A stretch of DNA of 64,000 nt from an uncultured Clostridiaceae bacterium. Its GTDB lineage: Bacteria > Bacillota > Clostridia > TANB77 > CAG-508. Below, piece after piece: positions 19,976-30,263 of this stretch. The DNA lies in the NCBI GenBank assembly GCA_948356915.1, contig CAOJCG010000001.1:62001-126000 (forward strand), in the 5' to 3' direction. The position numbers and the translations under genes are program-made. Under the pieces are notes generated by a model. That model was given only the letters and a program-made list of their open reading frames with translations. It did not search any database and was not told where the DNA came from. Position 1 is the first letter of the stretch; the number at the start of each line of letters is the position of its first letter.

Positions 19976-22900
19976 TTATTCTAGTCCATCGTTGTCTAGG
20001 TTGTCTTCTGCTAGGTCGGTTCCAAAAATTTCTGCGTCGTCGTCATCTAATTCTGTGAATAATTCGTCGTCGTCCATTATATCTTCATCTACGTCTAAAA
20101 GTATTGGTTCATTGTCTTCATCTATTTCTATATAGTTCTCATCTAGGTCATTTTGTTCTAGTACGTCTTCTCCTAGTTTTGCTTCTTCATAGTCTATTCC
20201 TTCGTCGATGTGTTCTTTTATTTCTAGTTCTTCGTCATTTTCTGAGTATAGACGTATGTCTAAACCTAATGATTGAAGTTCTTTTATTAATACTTTGAAA
20301 CTTTCTGGTACTCCTGGTTCTGGTACGTTTTCACCTTTTACTATTGCTTCATATGTTTTTACACGTCCAACAACGTCGTCTGATTTTACTGTTAACATTT
20401 CTTGTAATGTGTATGCTGCTCCATATGCCTCTAATGCCCAAACTTCCATCTCTCCAAAACGTTGTCCACCAAATTGTGCTTTACCTCCTAGTGGTTGTTG
20501 TGTTACTAGTGAGTATGGTCCTGTTGAACGAGCATGTATTTTATCATCAACTAAGTGATGTAGTTTTAACATGTACATTACTCCAACTGTTACTGGATTA
20601 TCAAATTTTTCTCCTGTACGTCCATCTATTAATATTGATTTTCCGTCTTCTCTTAAACCTGCTTCACGTAGTAATTCTTTTATTTCTTCGTCTGATGCAC
20701 CATCAAATACTGGTGTTGCAACTTTCCAGCCTAAAGCTTTTGCTGCCATACCTAAGTGAACTTCTAGAACTTGCCCTAAGTTCATACGTGATGGTATACC
20801 TTGTGGGTTTAATACTATATCTACTGGTGTTCCATCTTCTAAGAATGGCATGTCTTCTACTGGAAGTATTCTTGAAATAACACCTTTGTTACCATGACGT
20901 CCAGCCATTTTATCTCCAACTGATATTTTTCTTTTTGTTGCTATATAACAACGTATTACTTGGTTTACTCCAGGTCCTAATTCGTCTGAATTTTCTCTAG
21001 TAAATATTTTTACATCTACTATTGTTCCTGCTTCTCCATGTGGTACTCTAAGTGATGTATCTCTTACTTCTCTTGCTTTTTCTCCAAATATTGCACGAAG
21101 TAATCTTTCTTCTGCTGTTAATTCTGTTTCTCCTTTTGGTGTTACTTTTCCTACTAAAATATCTCCTGGTCTTACTTCTGCACCTATTCTTATTATTCCG
21201 TTTTCATCTAAGTCTTTTAGTCCATCATCTCCAACGTTTGGTATATCACGTGTTATTTCTTCTGGACCTAATTTTGTGTCTCTACATTCACAGTCATATT
21301 CTTCTATATGTATTGATGTGTATACATCTTCTTTTACTAATCTTTCGCTTATTAATACAGCGTCTTCGTAGTTATAACCTTGCCATGTTGTAAATGCTAT
21401 TAGTACATTTCTTCCTAATGCCATTTCTCCATCTTTTGTAGATGGTCCATCTGCTAGGATATCTCCTTCATTTACTTTTTCGCCTCTTGTTACAACTGGT
21501 CTTTGATTTATACATGTACCACCATTTGTTCTTTTGAACTTACGTAGTTTATATATATCTATTGATCCTTTTTTGTTTCTAACTTGTACTTCATCTGAAC
21601 TTACTTTTTCTACAACACCTTCGTTTATTGCTGTAACTGTAATTCCAGAGTCTTTTGCTGCTCTATATTCTATACCTGTACCTACTATTGGTGCTTCTGG
21701 TATTAGTAGTGGAACTGCTTGACGTTGCATGTTAGAACCCATTAGTGAACGTTTAACGTCATCGTGCTCTAAGAATGGTATCATTGCTGCTGCAACAGAT
21801 ACTAATTCTTTTGGTGAAACGTCTACATAGTCTACATCTTCTTTGTCAACCTCTGTTATTTCTGTTCTATTACGTACTTTTATTCTTTTATTTATGAATC
21901 TTCCTTCTTCGTCTAATGGCTCTGAAGCTTGTGCTATTATGTAATTATCTTCTTTGTCTGCTGACATGTATTCTACTATATCTGTTACTTTTCCTGTTTC
22001 TTTATCAACTTTTCTGTATGGTGTTTCTATGAAACCATATTCATTTATAATTGCAAAAGATGATAATGCTGAAATTAAACCGATATTTGGTCCTTCTGGT
22101 GATTCTACTGGGCATAGTCTTCCATAGTGTGTATAGTGAATATCACGTACTTCGAAACCTGCTCTTTCTCTTGATAAACCACCAGGTCCTAATGCTGATA
22201 TTCTTCTTTTATGTGTAAGCTCTGATAATGGGTTTGTTTGATCCATAAATTGTGATAATTGTGAGCTTCCAAAGAATTCTCTAATTGATGATGTTATTGG
22301 TTTTGTGTTTATTAATGTTTGTGGTGTTACTACGTCTAAGTCTTGTATTGTCATTCTTTCACGAACAACTCTTTCAAGCCTTGTTAAACCAATTCTAAAT
22401 TGATTTTGTAATAATTCTCCAACACATCTTATACGTCTATTTCCTAAATGATCTATGTCATCTATTGTACCTATTCCATGGTCTAAGTTTAATAAATAGT
22501 TTATTGAAGCTATAATGTCTTCGTTTGTTATATGTTTAGGTATTAACTCTTCTTTTCTTTCAGCTAATACTTTGTGTAAATCTTTTTGGTCTGTTGCATC
22601 TAAAATTGATTTTAGTACTTCATAATTTACTTCTTCTTTGAAATGTAGGTCACTTATATCCACATCTGTTACAAAACTGTGGATATTTACTGTTCCATTT
22701 CCTATTATTCTTACTTTTTTGTCATTTACTTTTATATCTACAATATTTAGACCTGTATTTTGTATTTCTTCTGCTATTTCTTTTGATATTGTGTTATCTT
22801 TTTCTACTAATACTTCTCCTGTTGATGGGTCTATAATATCTTCAAATGCTATTTTTCCTGATATTCTTGATGCTAAACTTAATTTTTGGTTAAATTTGAA

Positions 22901-23713
22901 TCTACCAACTTTTGCTAGGTCATATCTTTTTTCATCAAAGAATAAACCATTAAATAAGTTTCTAGCAGCATCAACTGTTGGAAGTTCTCCTGGTCTTAAT
23001 TTTTTGTATATTTCTATTAAAGCTTCATCTTGTGTTTTTATTGTGTCTTTTGCTATTGTCGCTATTATTTTAGCTTCTTCTCCAAATAGAGAAACAATTT
23101 GTTCATCTGTTGTTAATCCTATTGCTCTTAATAAACATGTTACTGGTATTTTTCTTGTTCTATCTACCCTTGCCCAGAATATGTCGTTTCCATCTGTTTC
23201 GTATTCTATCCATGCTCCACGAATTGGCATAACTGTTGATGTAAATACTTTTTTACCAACTTTGTCAAATTCATATGCATAATAGCAACCTGGTGAACGT
23301 ACTAACTGGCTTACTACAACCCTCTCTGCACCATTAATAATGAAAGTTCCACTTTCTGTCATTAGTGGGAAGTCTCCAAGGTATATTTCTTGTTCTTTTA
23401 TTTCACCTGTTTCACGGTTAATTAAACGCACCTTTACATGTAGCCTTGTAGCATAAGTTGCGTCTCTTTCTTTTGCTTCTTCAACTGTATATTTAGTTTT
23501 ATCTTCCATGTAGTAATCGAAAAACTCAAGAACTAAGTTACCAGAATAATCAACTATTGGTGAAATGTCTTTTAAAACTTCTCCTAATCCTTCCTCTACG
23601 AACCAATCGTAAGAATCTTTTTGAACCTTAATAAGGTTTGGCATTTCTACGAAATCACCAATTTTCGCAAACGTTTTACGTGTGCATTTTTCGTGTTTGA
23701 TATCTTTTACCAA
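19976..23713 (-). CDS. rpoB: RNA polymerase subunit beta
   Basis: About 1245 residues. Motifs include the rifampicin-region block [33 protein letters not shown] and [11 protein letters not shown]. The C-terminus is long and very acidic. I prefer TTG 23713, eight bases after AGGAG, since GTG 23722 overlaps the ribosome site. No in-frame CGG. Preceded by a structured leader at 23817-23928. Confidence 0.97.
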   Translation of the reverse strand: MVKDIKHEKCTRKTFAKIGDFVEMPNLIKVQKDSYDWFVEEGLGEVLKDISPIVDYSGNLVLEFFDYYMEDKTKYTVEEAKERDATYATRLHVKVRLINRETGEIKEQEIYLGDFPLMTESGTFIINGAERVVVSQLVRSPGCYYAYEFDKVGKKVFTSTVMPIRGAWIEYETDGNDIFWARVDRTRKIPVTCLLRAIGLTTDEQIVSLFGEEAKIIATIAKDTIKTQDEALIEIYKKLRPGELPTVDAARNLFNGLFFDEKRYDLAKVGRFKFNQKLSLASRISGKIAFEDIIDPSTGEVLVEKDNTISKEIAEEIQNTGLNIVDIKVNDKKVRIIGNGTVNIHSFVTDVDISDLHFKEEVNYEVLKSILDATDQKDLHKVLAERKEELIPKHITNEDIIASINYLLNLDHGIGTIDDIDHLGNRRIRCVGELLQNQFRIGLTRLERVVRERMTIQDLDVVTPQTLINTKPITSSIREFFGSSQLSQFMDQTNPLSELTHKRRISALGPGGLSRERAGFEVRDIHYTHYGRLCPVESPEGPNIGLISALSSFAIINEYGFIETPYRKVDKETGKVTDIVEYMSADKEDNYIIAQASEPLDEEGRFINKRIKVRNRTEITEVDKEDVDYVDVSPKELVSVAAAMIPFLEHDDVKRSLMGSNMQRQAVPLLIPEAPIVGTGIEYRAAKDSGITVTAINEGVVEKVSSDEVQVRNKKGSIDIYKLRKFKRTNGGTCINQRPVVTRGEKVNEGDILADGPSTKDGEMALGRNVLIAFTTWQGYNYEDAVLISERLVKEDVYTSIHIEEYDCECRDTKLGPEEITRDIPNVGDDGLKDLDENGIIRIGAEVRPGDILVGKVTPKGETELTAEERLLRAIFGEKAREVRDTSLRVPHGEAGTIVDVKIFTRENSDELGPGVNQVIRCYIATKRKISVGDKMAGRHGNKGVISRILPVEDMPFLEDGTPVDIVLNPQGIPSRMNLGQVLEVHLGMAAKALGWKVATPVFDGASDEEIKELLREAGLREDGKSILIDGRTGEKFDNPVTVGVMYMLKLHHLVDDKIHARSTGPYSLVTQQPLGGKAQFGGQRFGEMEVWALEAYGAAYTLQEMLTVKSDDVVGRVKTYEAIVKGENVPEPGVPESFKVLIKELQSLGLDIRLYSENDEELEIKEHIDEGIDYEEAKLGEDVLEQNDLDENYIEIDEDNEPILLDVDEDIMDDDELFTELDDDDAEIFGTDLAEDNLDNDGLE

Positions 23714-23816
23714 AACAATCACTCCTAAATAAGATTTTAAGCAGAATTTAAAATTTAAAGCACCTTAAAAATTAATTTTTAAATAGTGCTACCTTTGTGA
23801 ATTAAAAATTTATATA

Positions 23817-23928
23817 AAAAGAAGTCCCACTTGAAGTTAATTTTACCTACTATAAAACCTCCCCTTCCTGCTCATTAAAAGCTTGATTTTACAGTATAAA
23901 ATTAACTCAATTCCTCTTCTTTTTAAAT
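23817..23928 (-). promoter_or_regulatory. Structured leader upstream of rpoB
   Basis: On the minus strand AAAAAGAAG and AGTTAATTTTA pair with TAAAATTAACT and CTTCTTTTT about 75 bases later, the last followed by TATATAAATTTTT. This could be a leader hairpin or attenuator controlling rpoBC. The rest of 23714-24087 is AT-rich without an ORF. Confidence 0.5.
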
Positions 23929-24087
23929 TACGTAAACAGTAAAATGGGCAAAATAGCCCTATACTATTTTAGTATACTTTAAAAGAATGGGCTTGTCAAT
24001 AATTTTTACGATTTTTTTATTTTTTATATAGTAAAATTATAAATATTATACTATACTAATAATACTTATAAAAGGAGAGTGATAAAA

Positions 24088-24363
24088 ATGGTGCATCCAT
24101 TTTGTAAATACCCTGATGGTACAGAAGCTGTTTTTTCAAATATCAGAAAGAATGATGAAGGTATTGAGACTGTTTGGATATGTTTTGAAAGACCAAAAGT
24201 ATATGGATTTGATACAATAATATTTGAATTACCTAGTTATAATATTATAGAAAAAGGTGGTAATTATACAGAAGAAGAAATAGCTATGTTTAAAACAGTA
24301 GTTGAGCGCGGAGCCCCTTCATTTTTTGAATGGGCACGAAAAGGAGGTATGAATATTGCCTAA
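24088..24363 (+). CDS. Small protein paired with DUF4160 gene
   Basis: About 91 residues starting MVHPFCKYPDGTEAVF, no family recognised. AGGAG precedes the ATG by ten bases (a GTG at 24079 is in frame too). Its stop overlaps the start of the DUF4160 gene by 8 bases, so the two are co-translated. DUF4160 proteins are often paired with a small partner, usually DUF2442; this partner looks different (FERPKVYGFDTIIFELPSYN). Confidence 0.7.
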   Translation: MVHPFCKYPDGTEAVFSNIRKNDEGIETVWICFERPKVYGFDTIIFELPSYNIIEKGGNYTEEEIAMFKTVVERGAPSFFEWARKGGMNIA

Positions 24364-24635
24364 TATATTAGAAATATTACGGATATAAAATATATTTTTT
24401 GTCAGATGAAAATAATGAACGTATTCATGTTCATATTTCTAAAGAATCACCTTCAGTAAATTCTACAAAAGTGTGGATAACTAAAATGGGTGGTTGCATC
24501 GTTGCTAATAATAACAGCAAAATCCCTGAAAATGAATTGAGAGATTTATTAAAAATAATAGCTAACAATTATTTTTTCATAGTTTCTAAATGGAAAACAT
24601 ATTTCCGTGTAGATGATGTTAAATTTTATTGTTAA
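24356..24635 (+). CDS. DUF4160 protein, +1 shift at CGG
   Basis: Start TTG 24356, eight bases after AGGAGG. Zero frame: LPNILEIL, then CGG ATA TAA. Skipping the C gives ILEILGYKIYFLSDENNE and then RIHVHISKESPS, the DUF4160 core (GYKIYFxSNEN...IHVHV). Restored length 92 residues, typical. Function of the family unknown; often beside DUF2442 in toxin-antitoxin-like pairs. One of three genes on the plus strand carrying the same kind of shift. Confidence 0.88.
24380..24382 (+). other. CGG +1 site (DUF4160)
   Basis: TTA CGG ATA TAA in the zero frame; TTA (C) GGA TAT AAA restores LGYK. The stop follows the CGG by one codon. Confidence 0.88.
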
Positions 24636-24676
24636 TTAAAAATTGCAGTGGATAGGTGAATAATTCTTTAAAAATG

Positions 24677-24758
24677 AAAAAGGTCAAGCCTAAAAATCAA
24701 ATAATTGTAGATATTCAAAATTCATCCATAAATATTTAATTTTAGGTTTGCCTTTTTT
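24677..24758. terminator. Bidirectional hairpin between converging genes
   Basis: AAAAAGGTCAAGCCTAAAAAT and AATTTTAGGTTTGCCTTTTTT pair around a loop of about 40 bases, between the converging DUF4160 gene and the gene ending at 24797. Confidence 0.65.
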
Positions 24759-24796
24759 ACTGTTAGAATTTATATTTCTTTATTATAGTTAAAATT

Positions 24797-25567
24797 CTAT
24801 ATTTCCTCATTAGATCTTCTTATTTTATAAATTTCAGAATTTCTAATATAAATAAGTAATTCCTTTTCCTGACTTAGTTTTGTAAAAAAATATTCACTAA
24901 AATATTCTTGAAAATATATGTGAATTAGAAAAAGTAGGTCGGGACGGTTAGCGTCCAATAGTGAAATTTCCAATTGTTCTATTTTATTCTGTAGTTCATC
25001 AGCTTTTTGGTAAGAATTAGGTATGTAAGTATATTCAACATCATTTGGATAATACCTAATAGCTACAAAACATTTGAGATTGCCTTTTATTTTTAATTCT
25101 ACTACTGTTTTTGTTTCATATTGCTCATCATTTCTAGTATCAAACAAGTCAATTATTGCAGTAGCAATAGTTGGTATTTGTTCTTTATATGTTTCAGTAA
25201 TCATTTCTTGCCCATATTTTGGTATAGAATAAAATAAATCTTTAAATGTAGCTACGTTCAAAAGTTGCAAGAATCTTACATCTATTTTATTTAATTTTAA
25301 TAGTGATTTTGCACGTTTTTCTATAATATCCTTCGCTGTTTTTTGTAAGTCAGTAACATTTTTTGTTTCAAATGCTACTTCTCCTACATTAATTTCCTTT
25401 TGTCTCTTAAGATTATCTAAATATTCTTTTTCTTGCTCATATTCAATTTTCCTTTTGTTTTTAATCTGCTGTAGTTCTTCTTCCAATGCCTTTTCTCTTT
25501 TATAAGATCTTTCTAATTCTACATCCCGTGCATCTAAAACCAATCCGTCTTGAAAAGTTACTTTCAT
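24797..25567 (-). CDS. Protein of unknown function with N-terminal coiled coil
   Basis: 256 residues; no family recognised. Residues about 15-70 are a charged coiled coil (REKALEEELQQIKNKRKIEY), followed by a globular part with FKDLFYSIPKYGQEM and alternating beta strands. Start ATG 25567 follows AAGGAGGT. Codon 14 is CGG (25526-25528), read in the zero frame as Arg (LDARDVELE); an exception to the +1 rule. Confidence 0.65.
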   Translation of the reverse strand: MKVTFQDGLVLDARDVELERSYKREKALEEELQQIKNKRKIEYEQEKEYLDNLKRQKEINVGEVAFETKNVTDLQKTAKDIIEKRAKSLLKLNKIDVRFLQLLNVATFKDLFYSIPKYGQEMITETYKEQIPTIATAIIDLFDTRNDEQYETKTVVELKIKGNLKCFVAIRYYPNDVEYTYIPNSYQKADELQNKIEQLEISLLDANRPDLLFLIHIYFQEYFSEYFFTKLSQEKELLIYIRNSEIYKIRRSNEEI

Positions 25568-25675
25568 TTTTCTACCTCCTTAACAAATATTGTTTACGAG
25601 TTACTTAATTTTTCACAGTACATAATATAGCATATTTTTAAATCATTTGCAAGTACTTTGCTCATTTATTCAGGG

Positions 25676-26404
25676 TCATTTATTATAGAAGTAGTTAATT
25701 ATTCCATTATATATTCCCCATGCTAAACGGTTTTGATAATCATCTTGCAAAAGTAGCTTTTCTTCTTCCCTATTTGATAAAAAGCCACATTCTACTATTG
25801 ATATTGGTATTTCTACATGTTTCATTATATATACAGTGTCTAGTTTCATTGCTACTCGTTTATTTTCTTTTTGAATTGCTTCGTTTAAGTTTGCTTGCAA
25901 GCTTTTGGCAAGTTTTATACTACTTTCATTTCCTTCTTTATAGAAGCATTGCCAACCCCAATATTGTTCCTCAGGTATTTTATTTAGGTGTATTGATACA
26001 AATATATCAGCTTGGCTCTCATTTCCTATTTTCACTCTATTATGTATGTCTGATATTTTCTTTTGCTTTAATGTTTTACTATCTATATCATATATTGCAT
26101 TTTCGTCACTACGAGTTAATATTACTGTTGCTCCTGATTGTTCTAATAAATTCTGAAGTTTTATTGCTATTTTTAGGTTCGTTTCTGCTTCTGTCGTTCC
26201 GATTGCTACTTTGTGCACCGCTCATCGGGTACTCCATGCCCGTGCATCTATTACTATTACTTTATTTGTTACTGGCAACGCTACTGTTTCTATTGTATTT
26301 TCTTTCTTATTTTCTACTGTATTTACTCCTATTGTGCAAGCAATTAGTGTAGCAAACACCATTAAACTAACATATATTAATTTCTTTTTATGTATTATTA
26401 TCAT
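25676..26404 (-). CDS. cwlD: CwlD-like N-acetylmuramoyl-L-alanine amidase, three +1 shifts at CGG
   Basis: Zinc amidase (Amidase_3) that cuts the MurNAc-L-Ala bond; CwlD makes cortex muramic-lactam in spores. Start ATG 26404, then a membrane anchor (residues about 8-25). At the first conserved motif the zero frame fails three times within 44 bases: GCA CGG (26240-26242), GAG CGG (26218-26220), AAT CGG (26199-26201). Skipping all three Cs gives VIDAGHGVPDEGAQSSNGTT, the family consensus, with zinc-binding His in GHG and Glu in TEAE; the next zinc His is in VSIHLN. Total 241 residues (CwlD of B. subtilis is 237). Random damage cannot explain three same-type insertions that cancel nothing and leave a perfect motif. 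CwlD rather than another Amidase_3 is by length. Confidence 0.93.
26199..26201 (-). other. CGG +1 site (amidase, third)
   Basis: AAT CGG AAC; skipping the C gives AAT GGA ACG ACA GAA, the NGTTE part of the amidase motif. Confidence 0.93.
26218..26220 (-). other. CGG +1 site (amidase, second)
   Basis: GAT GAG CGG TGC; skipping the C gives GAG GGT GCA CAA (EGAQ), as in the family pattern PDxGA. Only 18 bases of normal codons separate it from the third site. Confidence 0.93.
26240..26242 (-). other. CGG +1 site (amidase, first)
   Basis: GAT GCA CGG GCA; skipping the C gives GAT GCA GGG CAT GGA (DAGHG), which holds the first zinc ligand. Confidence 0.94.
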
Positions 26405-26405
26405 A

Positions 26406-26440
26406 TAAAAACACCCCATTAATATATATGAGGTGTTTTT
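26406..26440 (-). terminator. Hairpin terminator after the AAA+ gene
   Basis: AAAAACACC...ATTAATATATATG...AGGTGTTTTTT between the AAA+ gene stop and the amidase start. Confidence 0.75.
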
Positions 26441-26458
26441 TTAGTTTATTCACTTTTA

Positions 26459-27517
26459 TTAATATAATCCAAAGTTTGAATTATCCTTGGTTATACCTTC
26501 TCTTAGCTCTACTACATTTATTTGTCCTTCAGAGTTGTATATTTCATACATTAATTTTCCAAATACATAGTTTGTTGTGTTTGCAAGTTCTCTAGCTCCT
26601 GTTCCATAGTTTAGTGTTGCTTCAGCAACTTCTCTAAAGTATCCTTTATATGTGACAAGTTTAATTCCCATATTTGCAAGACCTTTTTCATACATTTTAA
26701 ATGTAGAATTTTTCGAATTTTGCTGTATTCGTATTAAAGTATCATTTTCTATTGGGTTAGTCACATGCAATTTCGTAATTCTGCCTACAAATTCTGGAGT
26801 AAAGCCATACTCTATAAGGTCATCTTTTATATAAATGCTCTTTTCTGGAGATAAAATCTTATCACTCTTCTTAGTAGGTACTTTAAATCCAAAACTCTTT
26901 TCTCCTGTTCTTTTTTCTCTTACCTTTTCTATTCCAGAGCAAGCATCTAATAAAAATATTTTTAAGTCTTTGGTTTCAAATTGAATCTCTTTATTATACA
27001 CCTTAATATTCATTGGCGCTCCTGATAAAATTGGTAGTAAAGAATCTATTACTCCTTCTCCACTTACATCTCTTCCATCAGTGTTCCCACGAGCTTTAGA
27101 TGTCTTTTTTCCTATTTCATCAATAATTAGCATTCCCTCTTCTGCTTTTTTATAGTCTCCTCCTGCTTTCTTGCATAAGTTCACTAACATTTTGTCTACA
27201 CTTTCTCCTACATATCCTTCCTGGGTATATTGAGTAGCATTTTCAATAGTGTACACTAAGCCCATTTCTTTGCAGAATGCTTCCATAGTCATAGTTTTGC
27301 CCGTTCCGCTTCCTCCCATTATAAAGTCTACACATTTTATTCCCATGTAATGTGCATTATATAATGATGTAGCCACTCCTCTAATTAGTTCATCTTGCCC
27401 TACTACTGTTTCTTTTATACAGTCTTCAATATCACTTATCCGTGGGTAGTTCTTAAATTCGTCAACTTGAAATGGTATTATTTCTTTTGGTTCATATACA
27501 GTTAGTTCATTACTCAT
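26459..27517 (-). CDS. ClpX-like AAA+ ATPase
   Basis: 352 residues. Walker A GGSGTGKT near residue 69, TQEGYVGESVDKML, Walker B GMLIIDEIGK, sensor region and a ClpX-type C-terminal small domain (GFTPEFVGRI, GTGARELANT). It lacks the zinc-binding N-domain of ClpX and the IGF loop is not obvious, so it may be a stand-alone unfoldase or AAA+ regulator. Start ATG 27517 after AAAGGAGG. Codon 26 is CGG (27440-27442), read in frame as Arg (YPRISDIED); a +1 shift there would stop at once. Exception to the rule. Confidence 0.8.
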   Translation of the reverse strand: MSNELTVYEPKEIIPFQVDEFKNYPRISDIEDCIKETVVGQDELIRGVATSLYNAHYMGIKCVDFIMGGSGTGKTMTMEAFCKEMGLVYTIENATQYTQEGYVGESVDKMLVNLCKKAGGDYKKAEEGMLIIDEIGKKTSKARGNTDGRDVSGEGVIDSLLPILSGAPMNIKVYNKEIQFETKDLKIFLLDACSGIEKVREKRTGEKSFGFKVPTKKSDKILSPEKSIYIKDDLIEYGFTPEFVGRITKLHVTNPIENDTLIRIQQNSKNSTFKMYEKGLANMGIKLVTYKGYFREVAEATLNYGTGARELANTTNYVFGKLMYEIYNSEGQINVVELREGITKDNSNFGLY

Positions 27518-27621
27518 ATTTTTTCCTCCTTTATTAAAAAAAAGAATGTTTTTAGTTACTTAATTATACAAATTTAGACAATTATATAACATTTCACATA
27601 ATTTGTCTACACTTTTTCTAT

Positions 27622-27728
27622 TTTTTTATTTTGCCCTCCAAGACAAGGGGTATTCAACTGCCGAGGGTGGGCTGCCTAAGTCTTCATTACAAAAATAAAA
27701 TATATTACTTACTTCGCGCTACTCTATA
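27622..27728. repeat. Truncated copy of the 111-bp inverted-repeat element
   Basis: Contains GCCCTCCAAGACAAGGGGTA and ACAAAAATAAAATATATTAC, in inverted orientation to the element at 30264-30374; one terminal repeat is missing. Lies in the 310-base spacer 27518-27827, which has no gene. Confidence 0.7.
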
Positions 27729-27752
27729 ACTTAAAATAGAGTACTAGAATAT

Positions 27753-27788
27753 AAAAACACTCCATATACATACATGAAGTGTTTTTTT
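27753..27788 (-). terminator. Hairpin terminator
   Basis: AAAAACACTCCAT - loop - ATGAAGTGTTTTTTT just downstream of the gene ending at 27828. Confidence 0.7.
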
Positions 27789-27827
27789 GTTTTTTTATTA
27801 AATATCTTATATTACTTATAATTGCTG

Positions 27828-28064
27828 TTATAAGCCTTCATACGGTATAGATTCTAATATAGAATCTAATTCTCCTATTGGTGGCTCTACAATACCTCCT
27901 TTAGGCTGCATTTGGGCTTTGTCTAATACACACCGTCTAAAATACTGGTCATCTGTTTCATCTTCTCTTTTTGAAGTTAACTTTAATACGTCTTTTGGAA
28001 AATACTGAGCTGATTTATTTTCTTTTCTATAAGATACTGTTGCAAATTTGTTATAATTATACAT
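27828..28064 (-). CDS. Small protein of unknown function
   Basis: 78 residues, acidic C-terminus (PPIGELDSILESIPYEGL). Start ATG 28064 follows AAAGGAGGATAATA. Sits between the AAA+ gene and the GGDEF gene with its own terminator. Codon 44 is CGG (27933-27935) read as Arg (FRRCVLDK); a +1 shift would stop four codons on. No family recognised. Confidence 0.6.
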   Translation of the reverse strand: MYNYNKFATVSYRKENKSAQYFPKDVLKLTSKREDETDDQYFRRCVLDKAQMQPKGGIVEPPIGELDSILESIPYEGL

Positions 28065-28171
28065 ATTATTATCCTCCTTTATTAAAAAAGAACAGTTAAT
28101 GTTAATAAGTTACATAAATATAGACATATTATATAATCTTTTATACAATATGTCTATATTTATGTATAAAT

Positions 28172-29101
28172 TTATTGTTTTTTTCTTCTATCTATTACAT
28201 ATGTGCTTCCTTGTATTGTTTTGGCTAAATGTTTTACTGATGCTCCTGCTTCTCCTATTTCTAGTACATTGTCAAATTTTCCTCTTTCTACTTCTACTAC
28301 ACCTATTGAAATAGATGTTAGTGGGAATTCTTCTATTATACCTTTTCTGTTTGCAATTTCTATATATCCCTTTTCACTATCTTCTTTTGTATAATACCTT
28401 TTTACATTAAAGTCAAATTCTGCTATTATATTTTGGCATATGTTTTCGCAGTCTTTTCCTGGTACAATTGCTATGAAGTCATCTCCTCCTATATGACCTA
28501 CAAAGCTATTTTCTAATTCTTCACTATGCACATTTTTCAAAATTACTTTAGATGTAAATTTTATAATTTCGTCTCCTTTTAGGAAGCCATATACATCATT
28601 ATATGCTTTAAAGTTGTCTAAGTCGAAGTACATTAAGCAAAATTCTTCTTTATTTAATATTCTTTTCTTTATTTCTGCTTGTATTTGTACATTTCCTGGA
28701 AGACCTGTTAGTGGGCTTACTCTTCTATTTACATATAATAGTTTTAATATGTTAGTTATTGTATGATATAAATATGTTTCATCTATCGGAAGTCTTATAT
28801 AATATAGTACCCCTAATTCTAACATTTCTAGTTTATGACTATGTTCTTTATTACTTGAAATTATGATAATTGGAGTTATACTATTATCTTCATTGTATTT
28901 AATTTTTTTACATATTTGTATATTATCTTCTATATTATCATTTTCATTAACAATTATAAGTGATGGTATATTTTTTAATGCTATATCTAAGTCTTCTTTT
29001 GCTACTTTTGTAATTCTATATTCTCTTTCTTGTTCAAACATTTTTTTTAGTTTTTCTTCTAGTTCTGTTTTATCATCTATTACATATATTTCTTGTAACA
29101 T
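28172..29101 (-). CDS. Receiver-like and GGDEF domain protein (diguanylate cyclase)
   Basis: 309 residues. The first about 120 residues look like a response-regulator receiver (EIYVIDDKTELEEKL, IIIISSNKEHSHKLEMLELG) lacking a clear phospho-acceptor Asp in the usual place. From about residue 130 a GGDEF domain: DPLTGLPGN-like SPLTGLPGN, MYFDLDNFKAYND and the signature GGDDF. GGDDF is compatible with cyclase activity making c-di-GMP. No in-frame CGG. Confidence 0.85.
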   Translation of the reverse strand: MLQEIYVIDDKTELEEKLKKMFEQEREYRITKVAKEDLDIALKNIPSLIIVNENDNIEDNIQICKKIKYNEDNSITPIIIISSNKEHSHKLEMLELGVLYYIRLPIDETYLYHTITNILKLLYVNRRVSPLTGLPGNVQIQAEIKKRILNKEEFCLMYFDLDNFKAYNDVYGFLKGDEIIKFTSKVILKNVHSEELENSFVGHIGGDDFIAIVPGKDCENICQNIIAEFDFNVKRYYTKEDSEKGYIEIANRKGIIEEFPLTSISIGVVEVERGKFDNVLEIGEAGASVKHLAKTIQGSTYVIDRRKKQ

Positions 29102-29212
29102 AGTTACTCCTTATTTTTATACTCTTTTCTTATGTTTTTTGTTATAACAAATTAAGTTACTTTCTAAATTATTCTTATAAACGAACTCTACATCTTAATA
29201 TGCAAAACTTTA

Positions 29213-30133
29213 TTATAATGTTATTTCTTGTGTTATTTGCTCTGATAATCCACTTACGTTGTATGCAGTTACTGTTATAGTGTTATTTCCTGGTGATAAT
29301 TTTTGTATAAATTGTGCTTCTTTTAGGTTAAGTGGAACATCTGTATTTTCTGGGTCTGTTGATAGTATACTTCCATTTATATTCATATCTATTTTCTTTA
29401 TGTTTTCTTCATCTGTTACTGTTATAAGTACTTCATCATTTTGCTTCTCTATTTTTATATTTGGCTTTTTAGCTCCCTTAAATATTTGCTCTTTTTTTGC
29501 CTCGTTTCCTTCCTTATCTACTGCTACTATTGTAAGGGTGTTTTCTCCTTTTAATATTGATATTCTTTCTTCTATTCTTTTACCATTCTCTTCTGCCACT
29601 TCTACTATAGTGTCTTCTTCGTTGTTCCAATGATACATTATATAGCTTATAGCTGTTTCATCTTTTGCTACTATTTTTATTTTCGATCCTTCTATTTCAA
29701 ATTCTATTTCTGGATTTATTATATCTTTTTCTTCTCTATAAAACTCTTTTTGATATATTGTTTCTTTTTTGTTTTTATCTATTACCTTTATGTTTAATAT
29801 GCTACTTCCAAACGGTTCTTCTATTAGTTCTATTATTTCATTTCTGTTTTTTCCTTGCAATATGTTTTCTTGTTCAGAATTCCATTTATATATTATTTTA
29901 TCAATTGCTTTATCATGAGTTACTTTTATTTGTAATTTTCCTTCTAATTGTGTAACTTCAATTATTGGTTCTTTTTTTCCTTCTACTATTACTGAATTAT
30001 ATATTTTATATCCACCAAATATAGCTAGAATTATTCCAAATATTAAAATTATAATTGCAAAAATTTTTACTGTTGTTTTAGTTTCTAACTTTCCTGATTT
30101 TTTATTTTTTTCTACATATAATATTTGATTCAT
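29213..30133 (-). CDS. Membrane-anchored protein with Ig-like repeats
   Basis: 306 residues from ATG 30133 (five bases after GAGGTG). A short cytoplasmic head, one membrane helix (IFAIIILIFGIILAIFGGY), then three extracytoplasmic beta repeats, each with a pattern like KIxVTxxxxIxKIIYKWN (IDKIIYKWNSE, ISYIMYHWNNE, IKKIDMNING). Looks like a surface or secretion-associated protein. It lies just before the secretion-like cluster in the same orientation, but a MITE separates them. Confidence 0.65.
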   Translation of the reverse strand: MNQILYVEKNKKSGKLETKTTVKIFAIIILIFGIILAIFGGYKIYNSVIVEGKKEPIIEVTQLEGKLQIKVTHDKAIDKIIYKWNSEQENILQGKNRNEIIELIEEPFGSSILNIKVIDKNKKETIYQKEFYREEKDIINPEIEFEIEGSKIKIVAKDETAISYIMYHWNNEEDTIVEVAEENGKRIEERISILKGENTLTIVAVDKEGNEAKKEQIFKGAKKPNIKIEKQNDEVLITVTDEENIKKIDMNINGSILSTDPENTDVPLNLKEAQFIQKLSPGNNTITVTAYNVSGLSEQITQEITL

Positions 30134-30263
30134 ATTTACACCTCTTTTAATAGAAAAATTATAGCATAACCATTTTTTATTGTAAAGAAAAAAATAAGAA
30201 TAAAATTGTGTCAAATCTCTTTATCTTTTACAATTCACAGCCTTTGTTTATACACTAGCGCGA

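Noticed and set aside
20344..20880. Leucine-rich plus-strand ORF inside rpoB
   Set aside because: Antisense shadow of rpoB, with no ribosome site or family pattern.
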